A DNA stretch of 64,000 nucleotides. Source: Acidobacteriota bacterium. Its GTDB lineage: Bacteria; Acidobacteriota; Terriglobia; Terriglobales; Acidobacteriaceae. Numbering within the stretch: position 1 is the stretch's first letter; the number at the start of each line of letters is the position of its first letter. Under the pieces are notes generated by a model that did not search any database, was not told where the DNA came from, and saw only the letters and a program-made list of their open reading frames with translations. The stretch covers positions 336,348 through 400,347 of the forward strand of contig JAFDVW010000019.1 of assembly GCA_018268755.1 (NCBI GenBank). The letters are read 5' to 3'. Positions 1-6,327 of the stretch are shown here, piece by piece. The translations under genes and the position numbers were made by a program.

Positions 1-34
1 TTCGTACAGAACTGCTATCGGTGGTAGTTGAAAG

Positions 35-81
35 TTGGCGTCCCCGACGGGATTTGAACCCGTGTTACCGCCGTGAAAGGG
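35..81 (-). repeat. Partial tRNA-Glu 3' end, distal att site
   Basis: This 47-bp stretch is identical to 4458-4504 within the complete tRNA-Glu gene. It covers the anticodon loop, variable region, T arm, acceptor 3' strand and encoded CCA. The match stops exactly at position 34 on one side and 82 on the other, and no D arm or 5' acceptor strand follows, so it cannot be a functional tRNA. It is best read as the attachment-site copy left by integration. Confidence 0.85.
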
Positions 82-287
82 GCGCTACAACTCGTAACTG
101 ATTGAAACTGGACGGCACCGACAGCCCATTTTGGAGCCGTAAGGAACACTTTGGAACGTTATTGGACCCTATCGGACCCTGATTTATGTCACCACCTTCG
201 TGCGGCGGGAATGCTATTGATTGACCCCGACTAGACCCCAATTATGTTCTCGCTCTCCGTGCGGGAGCACTCATACGGGTTTGAATT
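82..287. other. Non-coding island end with helically phased GGANC repeats
   Basis: No convincing gene is seen between the att copy and the stop codon of the NADAR gene. A run of GGANC pentamers begins at 133, 143, 153, 164 and 174, one per helical turn. Two of them form a near-perfect repeat (GGACCCT at 164-170 and 174-180). Regularly spaced repeats next to an att core are what arm-type integrase or excisionase binding sites look like, but this is inference from spacing alone. The stretch may also be the decayed end of a former gene. Confidence 0.35.
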
Positions 288-1958
288 TCAGTCAGTTTGC
301 AGGGGAGTTGCTTCAGCGAGAGCCGTGGGTAAAACCTTTATTCGCTGCTGGGGCACCTCAGCGCCCCATCCATCCATAGCGCGACGATCGAAATATGATG
401 TGATCAATCGCCCATCAGCTCCGAGTTCGCAGAGTTTTGGCTCGTCTTCAATCCTGAGAATTAACGGCACCATTTCGACCGTAAAACCGCCGGGAGTGCC
501 CTTAGGTTTATAGTTGATTGGGAAGGCTTGGCGCGTCTCACTAATAAGGCCCAGGAGCAATCTGTCATACGTGTACTGTTTGTGATTGTGCTCCCCCCAT
601 TTGATCATTTCGTCTATTTGGGCGTGATCGAACTGCCGAAGATCGGCAATTAGGTAGTCTGCCATCGTAAATCGATGACCGACGTCCTGTCCCAGGAATC
701 TCAACCAATGATAATCACGCGGTTGTTCCAATATGTCAGCGAGGGTTAGCTCATAATAGTGGGACTCCACTAGCCAATTCTTAAAGAGCAGGTCGACGAT
801 GTCCTGCTTTTGAAGCCTTGCGCTGATTTTTCGAAACGGCTCAATGGCTAATGCGTCAACCTTTTGAGTATAGGGCACCTCCATGCTCCAAGAGCTTTCG
901 TGAAAGCGAATTCGTTCTAAATCGACAAGCTGCCAATAGCAAGTACCGCCTGTAAGGTCACAGAGCATCACGATGACGGGAATCGAGTAGTTGAGCCAGT
1001 AGCGCAGATGAGACATAGAGCCTCGATAGACAAAGCCACTTTTTGTGCGTTCCCGAAGATAACTTGGCCCAGCCTTGATCTGCACCGCAATAATTCTTCC
1101 GTGGCTTTTTCCTTCTTGCCGGATTTCGATTTCGCCGTCAATGCCTATATCTGATATCGGTTTTGAGCGAAATATATAGCTAAGGTCATTGGTAATCTTT
1201 AAACCCACTAAATGGACGCCTGCATTGGCAGTAATATCTGCATCAGTCGCATTGGGCCAAAAGGACCGACCGGCACTGTTCTCGGTCAGTGATTGGCTAT
1301 CCGTGCGCCTCGACGTTGTCGAGAAATCGGGTTTGGCCCTAACAATGCCTCTTTTCAATTCTTCCGGTGAAGGGGAGCCTGCGTTAATCGGACGGATCGG
1401 CTCATCCAGAAGAATGAAATCGGGAATGTCTGGTACGGGCACAGATTTCAGACATTCGGAGTTAGGTGAAGCGAGTTCTTGCCTCAACTCCATCAGTAAT
1501 CTGCCAAGCACATTCATGCCTATCAATTTGCCGTCTTCTGATCGTTTAGCACCCCAAAAATCGTCCTTTCGTGATTCCTCGACAATTGGTTTGTCGCCGG
1601 TAGAGCGCAGAATCTCTCCGAATCGCTGCCAGTTCTGAGCGAGTTTCACACGCAAACACCACTTCATGAGTTTCACTTTTATTACATCCCAATCTGGTCG
1701 CGTGTGCTCTCGTCGGTATTTCTTGCTCTTCATTTTCGCCGTCATCGCACTTCGTTCGGCTAAAACGATCTTCTGAATTTCAGGATTACGAGGAAACCGG
1801 CAAGCTTGATAAAGTGCCTCCGAAGACCAAATTGTCGTGTCATTTACAAACAGCGGAAAGCCTCCGGCCATGTTTGACAGTCCTCCGTGCTTCTCCGTTG
1901 TTACACGGAAGACGGCGCATTCCTGAGGCAAGTACGTTCGTTGTTGGCCGCTGTGCAT
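288..1958 (-). CDS. NADAR - DUF4365 (predicted nuclease) fusion protein
   Basis: A 556-residue protein with two recognisable parts. Residues about 12-162 match the NADAR fold: GGLSN at 25-29, SSEALYQACRF at 45-55, IVEESRKDDFWG at 125-136 and a GMNVLGRLLMELR tail at 147-159. Known NADAR proteins cleave N-glycosidic bonds, including ADP-ribose on guanine (as DarT antitoxins) and riboflavin-pathway intermediates. Residues about 240-400 match DUF4365, a restriction-endonuclease-like family: GIDGEIE at 272-278 and AVQIKAG at 291-297 give the D...QxK signature, followed by the HLRYWLNYSIPVIVM block. The C-terminal 150 residues are unrecognised. ATG 1958 is preferred over the in-frame TTG at 1961 because it forms a TGATG junction with the upstream gene's stop, implying translational coupling. 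Last gene of a three-gene operon; likely the effector or its regulator. Confidence 0.85.
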   Translation of the reverse strand: MHSGQQRTYLPQECAVFRVTTEKHGGLSNMAGGFPLFVNDTTIWSSEALYQACRFPRNPEIQKIVLAERSAMTAKMKSKKYRREHTRPDWDVIKVKLMKWCLRVKLAQNWQRFGEILRSTGDKPIVEESRKDDFWGAKRSEDGKLIGMNVLGRLLMELRQELASPNSECLKSVPVPDIPDFILLDEPIRPINAGSPSPEELKRGIVRAKPDFSTTSRRTDSQSLTENSAGRSFWPNATDADITANAGVHLVGLKITNDLSYIFRSKPISDIGIDGEIEIRQEGKSHGRIIAVQIKAGPSYLRERTKSGFVYRGSMSHLRYWLNYSIPVIVMLCDLTGGTCYWQLVDLERIRFHESSWSMEVPYTQKVDALAIEPFRKISARLQKQDIVDLLFKNWLVESHYYELTLADILEQPRDYHWLRFLGQDVGHRFTMADYLIADLRQFDHAQIDEMIKWGEHNHKQYTYDRLLLGLISETRQAFPINYKPKGTPGGFTVEMVPLILRIEDEPKLCELGADGRLITSYFDRRAMDGWGAEVPQQRIKVLPTALAEATPLQTD

Positions 1959-2959
1959 CAATTTGTTTTACGCTCAAAAAGCGGAAACCAGGGGTCTCCG
2001 ACCCAATATGCGAGTGGGCAATTGTTTGGACAATTCCGATAAGTCACGGCTATTGCGCCAAAGCCAAGCTTATTGACTGAGTTTGCCGAAGTGTAGCCGA
2101 GCGGTCGGTGCGTTTCCTTCAGATTGCCTGCAATTTCCCGAATGTGTAGACCCGTCGCCCAAAACGTCTGTTCAAGAAAGTTCCGTTTTTCCTCCGAACT
2201 AAAGAATTTGCTTTTGTTCGATTCCTTCTCGGGACGCAACAAAGCTGGCTCGCCTTGAACGTGCTCTTGAATATAACGAGTCGTCGGTTCGTCATCCGGC
2301 AACTTGCGTAGTCTGTAAACATCGGCTGCTGCTCCGCTATTGCTGAAGTTTTCGAACGGAAGAACACGCCAGAGATTCAATTTCAATTTCTTCTCTGCTT
2401 TCGTCGCTATTTCAGAGACTGCCTTGTTTGCGTAAAATGAACCGCCGCTATGGATTCCCATGAAAATGGCGTGCAATTCGCAATCTTTTGGAGCTTCACC
2501 TGGAATCCAAGGGCGAAGGTCGTTGACCAGCCGATTGCCGCTGAGCAAAAGGTCATCTAGATAAATAATCGGGCCGTCTTTCGAGCCGCAAGCTTCTAAT
2601 CCAAAACCCACTTCTGATTTTAGGAGTGCATCAAACAGAGCCAAGAGTTCACGCTGGCTCTGCCCTCCCTGTTGAGCGTTAAAAAAGTTTGCGTTTTTCC
2701 AGAATGATGCTCGATCGCTGCCGACCAATTTCGGATTGGAGATCAGGCCCTTCAAAAAATCCTCTGTTTTTTTCGCAGATAAATAGCTCTTGGAAAGAAT
2801 ATGCACCAATTCGGTCACCACAGGCAGCCGCACCTCCGAATCAAATTGTTCTAACCAGTGCTCAATGCGTTCTACCGTTGGTTTGCTCCAATAGTCAGAA
2901 ATCACGGCTAAAAGTTTTTTGGCCTCAGCGACAATTTCGTCTTTGGACTTGTCTGTCAT
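1958..2959 (-). CDS. Phosphoribosyltransferase-like protein, paralogue B
   Basis: A 333-residue cytosolic protein with no signal peptide or membrane segment. The core carries IIYLDDLLLSGN (131-142), a form of the type I phosphoribosyltransferase PRPP-binding loop (hydrophobic strand, DD, then TG), but with SGN in place of the usual TGG. The C-terminus ends in a strongly conserved block (FGAIAVTYRNCPNNCPLAYW, then GDPWFPLF). Its N-terminal QSQRELLALFDALL (100-113), its FFSSEEKRNFLEQ segment and its C-terminus all align with the upstream gene, so the two are full-length duplicates. The relaxed PRPP motif suggests altered or lost catalysis. It lies 74 bp after its paralogue and overlaps the NADAR gene by one base. 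No strong Shine-Dalgarno precedes its ATG. PRTase-like proteins of this style have been predicted in conflict systems; the function here is unknown. Confidence 0.75.
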   Translation of the reverse strand: MTDKSKDEIVAEAKKLLAVISDYWSKPTVERIEHWLEQFDSEVRLPVVTELVHILSKSYLSAKKTEDFLKGLISNPKLVGSDRASFWKNANFFNAQQGGQSQRELLALFDALLKSEVGFGLEACGSKDGPIIYLDDLLLSGNRLVNDLRPWIPGEAPKDCELHAIFMGIHSGGSFYANKAVSEIATKAEKKLKLNLWRVLPFENFSNSGAAADVYRLRKLPDDEPTTRYIQEHVQGEPALLRPEKESNKSKFFSSEEKRNFLEQTFWATGLHIREIAGNLKETHRPLGYTSANSVNKLGFGAIAVTYRNCPNNCPLAYWVGDPWFPLFERKTN

Positions 2960-3033
2960 TCAATAGCCAATATTTTCAATGTCTTAACGGCATTTTCCCT
3001 TGTCATATGATAACGCCAGTCTGCCCGAAATCC

Positions 3034-4056
3034 TTACTCATTGGTTTTCCTGGGGAAAAGTGGGATCCAAGGATCACCGGCCCAAAACGCGAGTGGGCAA
3101 TTGTTCGCACAATTGCGAAAGGTAACTATTAAAGCACCAAAGCCCAAGGTCCTGAGCACCATGTTGCCCAGGGGGCGCTGATATTCATTGAGGAGCGGGC
3201 ACATTTCACGAATCTCCGTGCCCGCAATTAAGAATTGTTGTTCCAGCAGGTGTCGTCCCTCGTCAGAAGAAAAGAACTGCGCAGGCCCCACACTGCCAGG
3301 TTTTCGCAGCACAGGAGCGTAGCCTTGAGCCTTGAGCTTTGCGGCATATTCCTGCGTTAAGCGATGGTCGGGTATACGAACAGGTCGCAGGACATCGCTG
3401 TTGTTAATGTAATATTTACGATCTTCGATTTTCTGAATACTCCACCAGCGGAGTTCTATTTTCTTACCCGCTTTCTCCGCGGCCTCAGCGATTTTATTTC
3501 CAGCAAAATGTTGGCCTCCCAAATGGTAGGCCATAACGATGATGTGAATTACAGCCTTTCGGGGGGCACTCCGCTCGATCCAATCTATTAAGTCTCCTCG
3601 GACGTGACCGCCTGTGAAGACCACATCATCAATATAGATCGCAACACCGTCGTCATCGCCGCAATCTTTGAGACAAATTCCGTGTTCTTCATCAAGGATG
3701 TCGTCAAATAGTGCCAGCAGCTCCTTTTGACTTGAGCCTGCGCGCTGGTTGTTCAGTATGGTTGCCTTTCTCCAGAATGTCTTATGTTTGCCAGATGTGA
3801 GGTCGTCAAGAGTCGCAAGCTCTTTCAGGAAGCTCTTTACCGCTGTGCGACTGAGATACGTTTTCCCAAGAACATGATCGAGTTCTCGAAGAATTGGATC
3901 GCGAACCTCGTCTTCAAACTGCCTTATCCAAGCATGAACATGATCGGTATCGATGCGGGGAATAGAGCCTTTTCGGTAATTCGAGATTTTCGAGGCGACC
4001 GCCTGCACCAACGCTCGTTTTGTCATTTTGATTACTGAATGGTCCGGGACAGTCAT
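3034..4056 (-). CDS. Phosphoribosyltransferase-like protein, paralogue A
   Basis: A 340-residue soluble protein, first gene of the island operon. It contains VAIYIDDVVFTGG (138-150), a canonical PRPP-loop signature with both acidic residues and TGG intact, preceded by GSSQKELLALFDDIL (107-121). The C-terminal 30 residues carry RNCANNC (314-320), then a tryptophan/proline-rich GDPWIPLF tail shared with paralogue B. The first ATG (4056) is chosen because GGAG sits six bases upstream; the second ATG at 4026 has no ribosome site even though it aligns better with the paralogue's start. Type I PRTases transfer ribose-5-phosphate between PRPP and a base or pyrophosphate; the substrate here cannot be told. 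I found no convincing promoter: a TTGCCG/AATAAA pair nearby would remove the ribosome site. Confidence 0.75.
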   Translation of the reverse strand: MTVPDHSVIKMTKRALVQAVASKISNYRKGSIPRIDTDHVHAWIRQFEDEVRDPILRELDHVLGKTYLSRTAVKSFLKELATLDDLTSGKHKTFWRKATILNNQRAGSSQKELLALFDDILDEEHGICLKDCGDDDGVAIYIDDVVFTGGHVRGDLIDWIERSAPRKAVIHIIVMAYHLGGQHFAGNKIAEAAEKAGKKIELRWWSIQKIEDRKYYINNSDVLRPVRIPDHRLTQEYAAKLKAQGYAPVLRKPGSVGPAQFFSSDEGRHLLEQQFLIAGTEIREMCPLLNEYQRPLGNMVLRTLGFGALIVTFRNCANNCPLAFWAGDPWIPLFPRKTNE

Positions 4057-4458
4057 TATATTCTCCGCTTTATTGGACTAAGAGATGCTTCGGCAAAGGA
4101 AATAGACCCATGGACAGAGTTCATGGTTGTGATGGGAAGGCCAGGGAGTGCGAGGGGCGCGGCCAGAGCGCCGCTCCAAAACTTTTTGGGGAAGCATGAC
4201 AGCGCCTTCGCCGGCGCTCTCCCTAATTTCTGGCTGAATTGGGGGCCGGCTAATTACCGGCCCAAATGGGAAAGGGATTGCGGGTTGAGTTGCGGAATGC
4301 GTTGATGAGGTCGCGGTTAGCAGAACGGCGCTGATAGAGATTCTGGATTAAGCGGGACAAATTCCCGGAGTCGTGGCGAGACCACCATTCCTGCGGCATT
4401 CCTTCGGTGAATGGATCCTGATTCAAAACGAGGGTTTCGTGCGAGGTCTTTGGAATCT
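4057..4458. other. Island end between the operon and tRNA-Glu, hairpin-rich
   Basis: About 400 bases with little recognisable coding content apart from the doubtful ORF listed separately. Two clear inverted repeats are present: AGCGCC/GGCGCT at 4201-4206 and 4213-4218, and GGGCCGG/CCGGCCC at 4243-4249 and 4257-4263. The second encloses the TAG stop of the small ORF and could act as its terminator, though no T run follows. The operon promoter must lie here or further right, but I could not assign it. Confidence 0.4.
4250..4426 (-). CDS. Small hypothetical ORF next to tRNA-Glu
   Basis: A 58-codon reading frame from TTG 4426 (or 49 codons from ATG 4399) to TAG at 4250-4252. It encodes a hydrophilic peptide rich in Arg, Asn and Ser (DPFTEGMPQEWWSRHDSGN near the start, ending NPFPIWAGN). 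The frame stays open back into the tRNA, so it may be the tail of an older gene cut by integration. No ribosome site or homology is evident. Its stop codon falls inside a GGGCCGG/CCGGCCC hairpin. It may be a real small island gene, a pseudogene fragment or chance. Confidence 0.25.
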   Translation of the reverse strand: MNQDPFTEGMPQEWWSRHDSGNLSRLIQNLYQRRSANRDLINAFRNSTRNPFPIWAGN

Positions 4459-4504
4459 TGGCGTCCCCGACGGGATTTGAACCCGTGTTACCGCCGTGAA
4501 AGGG
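4458..4504 (-). repeat. Proximal att core inside tRNA-Glu
   Basis: This is the second copy of the 47-bp direct repeat, embedded in the intact tRNA gene. Its extent, from the anticodon loop to the CCA end, defines the likely crossover core. Confidence 0.8.
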
Positions 4505-4536
4505 CGATGTCCTAGGCCGGGCTAGACGACGGGGAC
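4459..4536 (-). tRNA. tRNA-Glu (anticodon UUC)
   Basis: Read on the minus strand, the gene begins GTCCCCGTCGTCTAG and ends GGGGACG plus an encoded CCA (4459-4461). The anticodon arm CCGCC/CTTTCAC/GGCGG presents TTC, and the T loop is GGTTCAAATCC. The acceptor stem GTCCCCG/CGGGGAC pairs fully. It decodes GAA/GAG and serves as the integration target of the adjacent island. A TTGACA/TAGTAT promoter lies upstream. Confidence 0.95.
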
Positions 4537-4576
4537 GGACACAAACAAGCAGGCAGGACTGTGCTGCAAGTACTTG

Positions 4577-4606
4577 ATACTAACAGCGCAAGGAGAACCC
4601 TGTCAA
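4577..4606 (-). promoter_or_regulatory. Sigma-70-type promoter of tRNA-Glu
   Basis: On the minus strand TTGACA (4606-4601) is followed after 18 bases by TAGTAT (4582-4577). This would start transcription about 30-35 bases before the mature tRNA 5' end. The perfect -35 box and position make it a good candidate. Confidence 0.6.
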
Positions 4607-4669
4607 AGCGCATGGGGGCGCGCCGGGCCGCGTTCCGCGATCGTTTCCCTGCCCCTGCTCGCGGGGCCC

Positions 4670-4924
4670 TCAGGAAAAACCGATGGCGGAGTTGGCCGAA
4701 GGACGCAGACCATCATACGGCTTTTCGGTGGACCCGTTGGGATGGCCATGGTGGGTCCCGCGCGGCCGCAGATCATCGCGCAGATCTTTCATGTGCTTGA
4801 CGATGTTGCCCACGCGGCGGGCCACGAAGTTCATGGTGGCCGGATCGTCCTCAACTTTTTCCATTTCGCGAATGGCGCGGTTCAGGATTTCCAACAGCTG
4901 TTTGTCATTTCTATCCAGTTGCAT
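4670..4924 (-). CDS. Small hypothetical protein
   Basis: An 84-residue hydrophilic protein, starting MQLDRNDKQLLEIL, with a predicted helical N-terminal half (residues 5-55) and a low-complexity GTHHGHPNGS tail. ATG 4924 is chosen because GGAG precedes it at a good distance; the longer frame starts with TTG inside that ribosome site. It lies 26 bases downstream of the TolC-like gene on the same strand, so it is probably the last gene of the efflux operon. No family is recognised. A GCCCC/GGGGC hairpin (4651-4667) follows the stop. Confidence 0.55.
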   Translation of the reverse strand: MQLDRNDKQLLEILNRAIREMEKVEDDPATMNFVARRVGNIVKHMKDLRDDLRPRGTHHGHPNGSTEKPYDGLRPSANSAIGFS

Positions 4925-4950
4925 GGCTTTCGCTCCCAATCCTTGGATTT

Positions 4951-6327
4951 TTAGTGCCCTGAAGTCTGATACCGCAGTACGGCCAGCGCCAGGCGATACT
5001 CGTAGCCGGCCTGCGCGCTGCCAATTTCGGCCTGAGTTTGCTGCAATTGCGCCTGGCTCAGCTCCACAATGGAGCCCAATCCAAGCTTGTAGCGGGTCTG
5101 CGCCAGGTCCAGCGCCTGGTTTGCCTGCGCCAGCAACTGCTCATTGACGCTCACGCGGTCAAAGGCGGTGCTGGCATACAACCAACTGGTGCGAACGTCG
5201 CGCGAGATGCGATTGCGCAGATCGCTCAGCCGCTGCTGGGCGGCCTGCGCTCGAAGCGATGCTTCGCGGCTCCGCGCGGCGTAAAGAAATCCGTTGAACA
5301 AAGGCACCTGCATGTTGACCCCGACGGCCCCGTACCAGGACGAAGTAATGCGATCGTCGCGGAAGGGCGCATCGCCGATGGCGCCGAGCGCGCTGATGGT
5401 CGGCAGCAATTCATCACGGTTGGCTTTCTGCAATCTCTCCACAGATTGCGCCTCGAAATCCAGGGCCAGGATTTCCGGACGCTTGCTGAAGGCCTCCGTA
5501 ATCAGTGGCTGGACATCGGCCGGCGGAGGAGCCAGCACATCGCTTTCCTCGACCAGGAGGAAATCTTTGACAGTGGAATATCCCATCACGGCCGAAAGTG
5601 TGGCGATGGAGGCCTTGTCGTTGTTCAGCGCGTCTAAATAGAGCAACTTGGCCTGCGCCAGGTTCACTTTGGCAAAGCTCAAATCCAAGTCCGATTTCAG
5701 CTTGCTCCGGGTCAGTGCGGCCACCTGGTCGGTCAATAATTGGCGCGAAGCTACCGTTTGTTCGGCGACTTTCAGAACAGCATGGGTTTGCAGTGCGCCG
5801 TAAAATGCCTGATCCACGGCCAAAAGGATGTCCTGGCGAGTGGCCAGAGCATTCTGGTCTTCGGCTTTGGCATGCAGGTTGGCGCTGGCCACGAGATTCC
5901 GCGTGTGCCCAAAGTCGGTGATGAGCTGGCTGACCGTAGCACCGGCCGCCGCGCGCGGGTAAACAATGGGATTATTCAATCCACCGGCTGTAATCCGGCT
6001 TCCGTCGTAGGAATCGACTCCGGTAAAGTTGGCTTCCGCTTGTGGCCACAGACTGGACCGCGCCTCCCGCGTAATTTGATGAGAGGCCAGCGCGTTCAGC
6101 CGGGCCACCGAGATGGCGGGATTGTTGCGTAACGCCAGGCCTTCGGCGATTTTGATGGTCAGCTTCACCGCATCGGGCGAAGGGCTGGCCGCCTGCGAGG
6201 GATCGTCCGGCGACGGGGCAAAGGAGCCCAGGGGAGCGTCCGACGGATTCTGCAAATTGATGGTGGATTGGGCAAAAGCTGTAACGCTGATCCCCAGGCA
6301 AAGCATGAAGGTGGTTAGAGACTTCAT
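4951..6327 (-). CDS. TolC-like outer-membrane efflux channel
   Basis: A 458-residue outer-membrane factor. The N-terminal signal peptide runs MKSLTTFMLCLGISVTAFAQ. Two repeats typical of the family follow, each with long alpha-hairpins rich in Ala, Gln and Leu (about residues 60-240 and 260-450, including NPAISVARLNALASHQ and LAQTRYKLGLGSIVELSQAQL). The start at 6327 is chosen over the longer frame because it gives an ATGA overlap with the RND pump stop, a GAGG ribosome site and a proper signal peptide. It should form the outer-membrane exit duct for the adjacent pump and fusion protein. Substrate unknown. Confidence 0.9.
   Translation of the reverse strand: MKSLTTFMLCLGISVTAFAQSTINLQNPSDAPLGSFAPSPDDPSQAASPSPDAVKLTIKIAEGLALRNNPAISVARLNALASHQITREARSSLWPQAEANFTGVDSYDGSRITAGGLNNPIVYPRAAAGATVSQLITDFGHTRNLVASANLHAKAEDQNALATRQDILLAVDQAFYGALQTHAVLKVAEQTVASRQLLTDQVAALTRSKLKSDLDLSFAKVNLAQAKLLYLDALNNDKASIATLSAVMGYSTVKDFLLVEESDVLAPPPADVQPLITEAFSKRPEILALDFEAQSVERLQKANRDELLPTISALGAIGDAPFRDDRITSSWYGAVGVNMQVPLFNGFLYAARSREASLRAQAAQQRLSDLRNRISRDVRTSWLYASTAFDRVSVNEQLLAQANQALDLAQTRYKLGLGSIVELSQAQLQQTQAEIGSAQAGYEYRLALAVLRYQTSGH

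Larger units (their letters stand above)
35..4504. mobile_element. Putative tRNA-Glu genomic island with no visible integrase
   Basis: The segment is bounded by an exact 47-bp direct repeat (35-81 and 4458-4504) corresponding to the anticodon loop through the CCA end of tRNA-Glu. This is the classic footprint of a tyrosine-recombinase element that rebuilds the tRNA 3' end at one junction. The interior is clearly less GC-rich than the DNA to the right (27 of 60 bases G/C at 601-660, against mostly C/G-rich lines after 4600). It carries only a three-gene minus-strand operon plus a doubtful small ORF. No recombinase ORF is visible, so either the integrase lies left of the window (tandem islands at one tRNA are common), the element is moved in trans, or the gene was lost. 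The boundaries are seen directly; mobility is inferred. Confidence 0.7.

Noticed and set aside
35..81. A second tRNA-Glu gene
   Set aside because: Only the 3' part is present; no D arm or acceptor 5' strand follows.
4062..4100. TTGCCG/AATAAA as promoter of the island operon
   Set aside because: Its start point would fall inside the ribosome site of PRTase A.
4561..5147. Overlapping plus-strand frames near the tRNA
   Set aside because: They lie opposite the small hypothetical protein and the TolC-like gene and lack ribosome sites.
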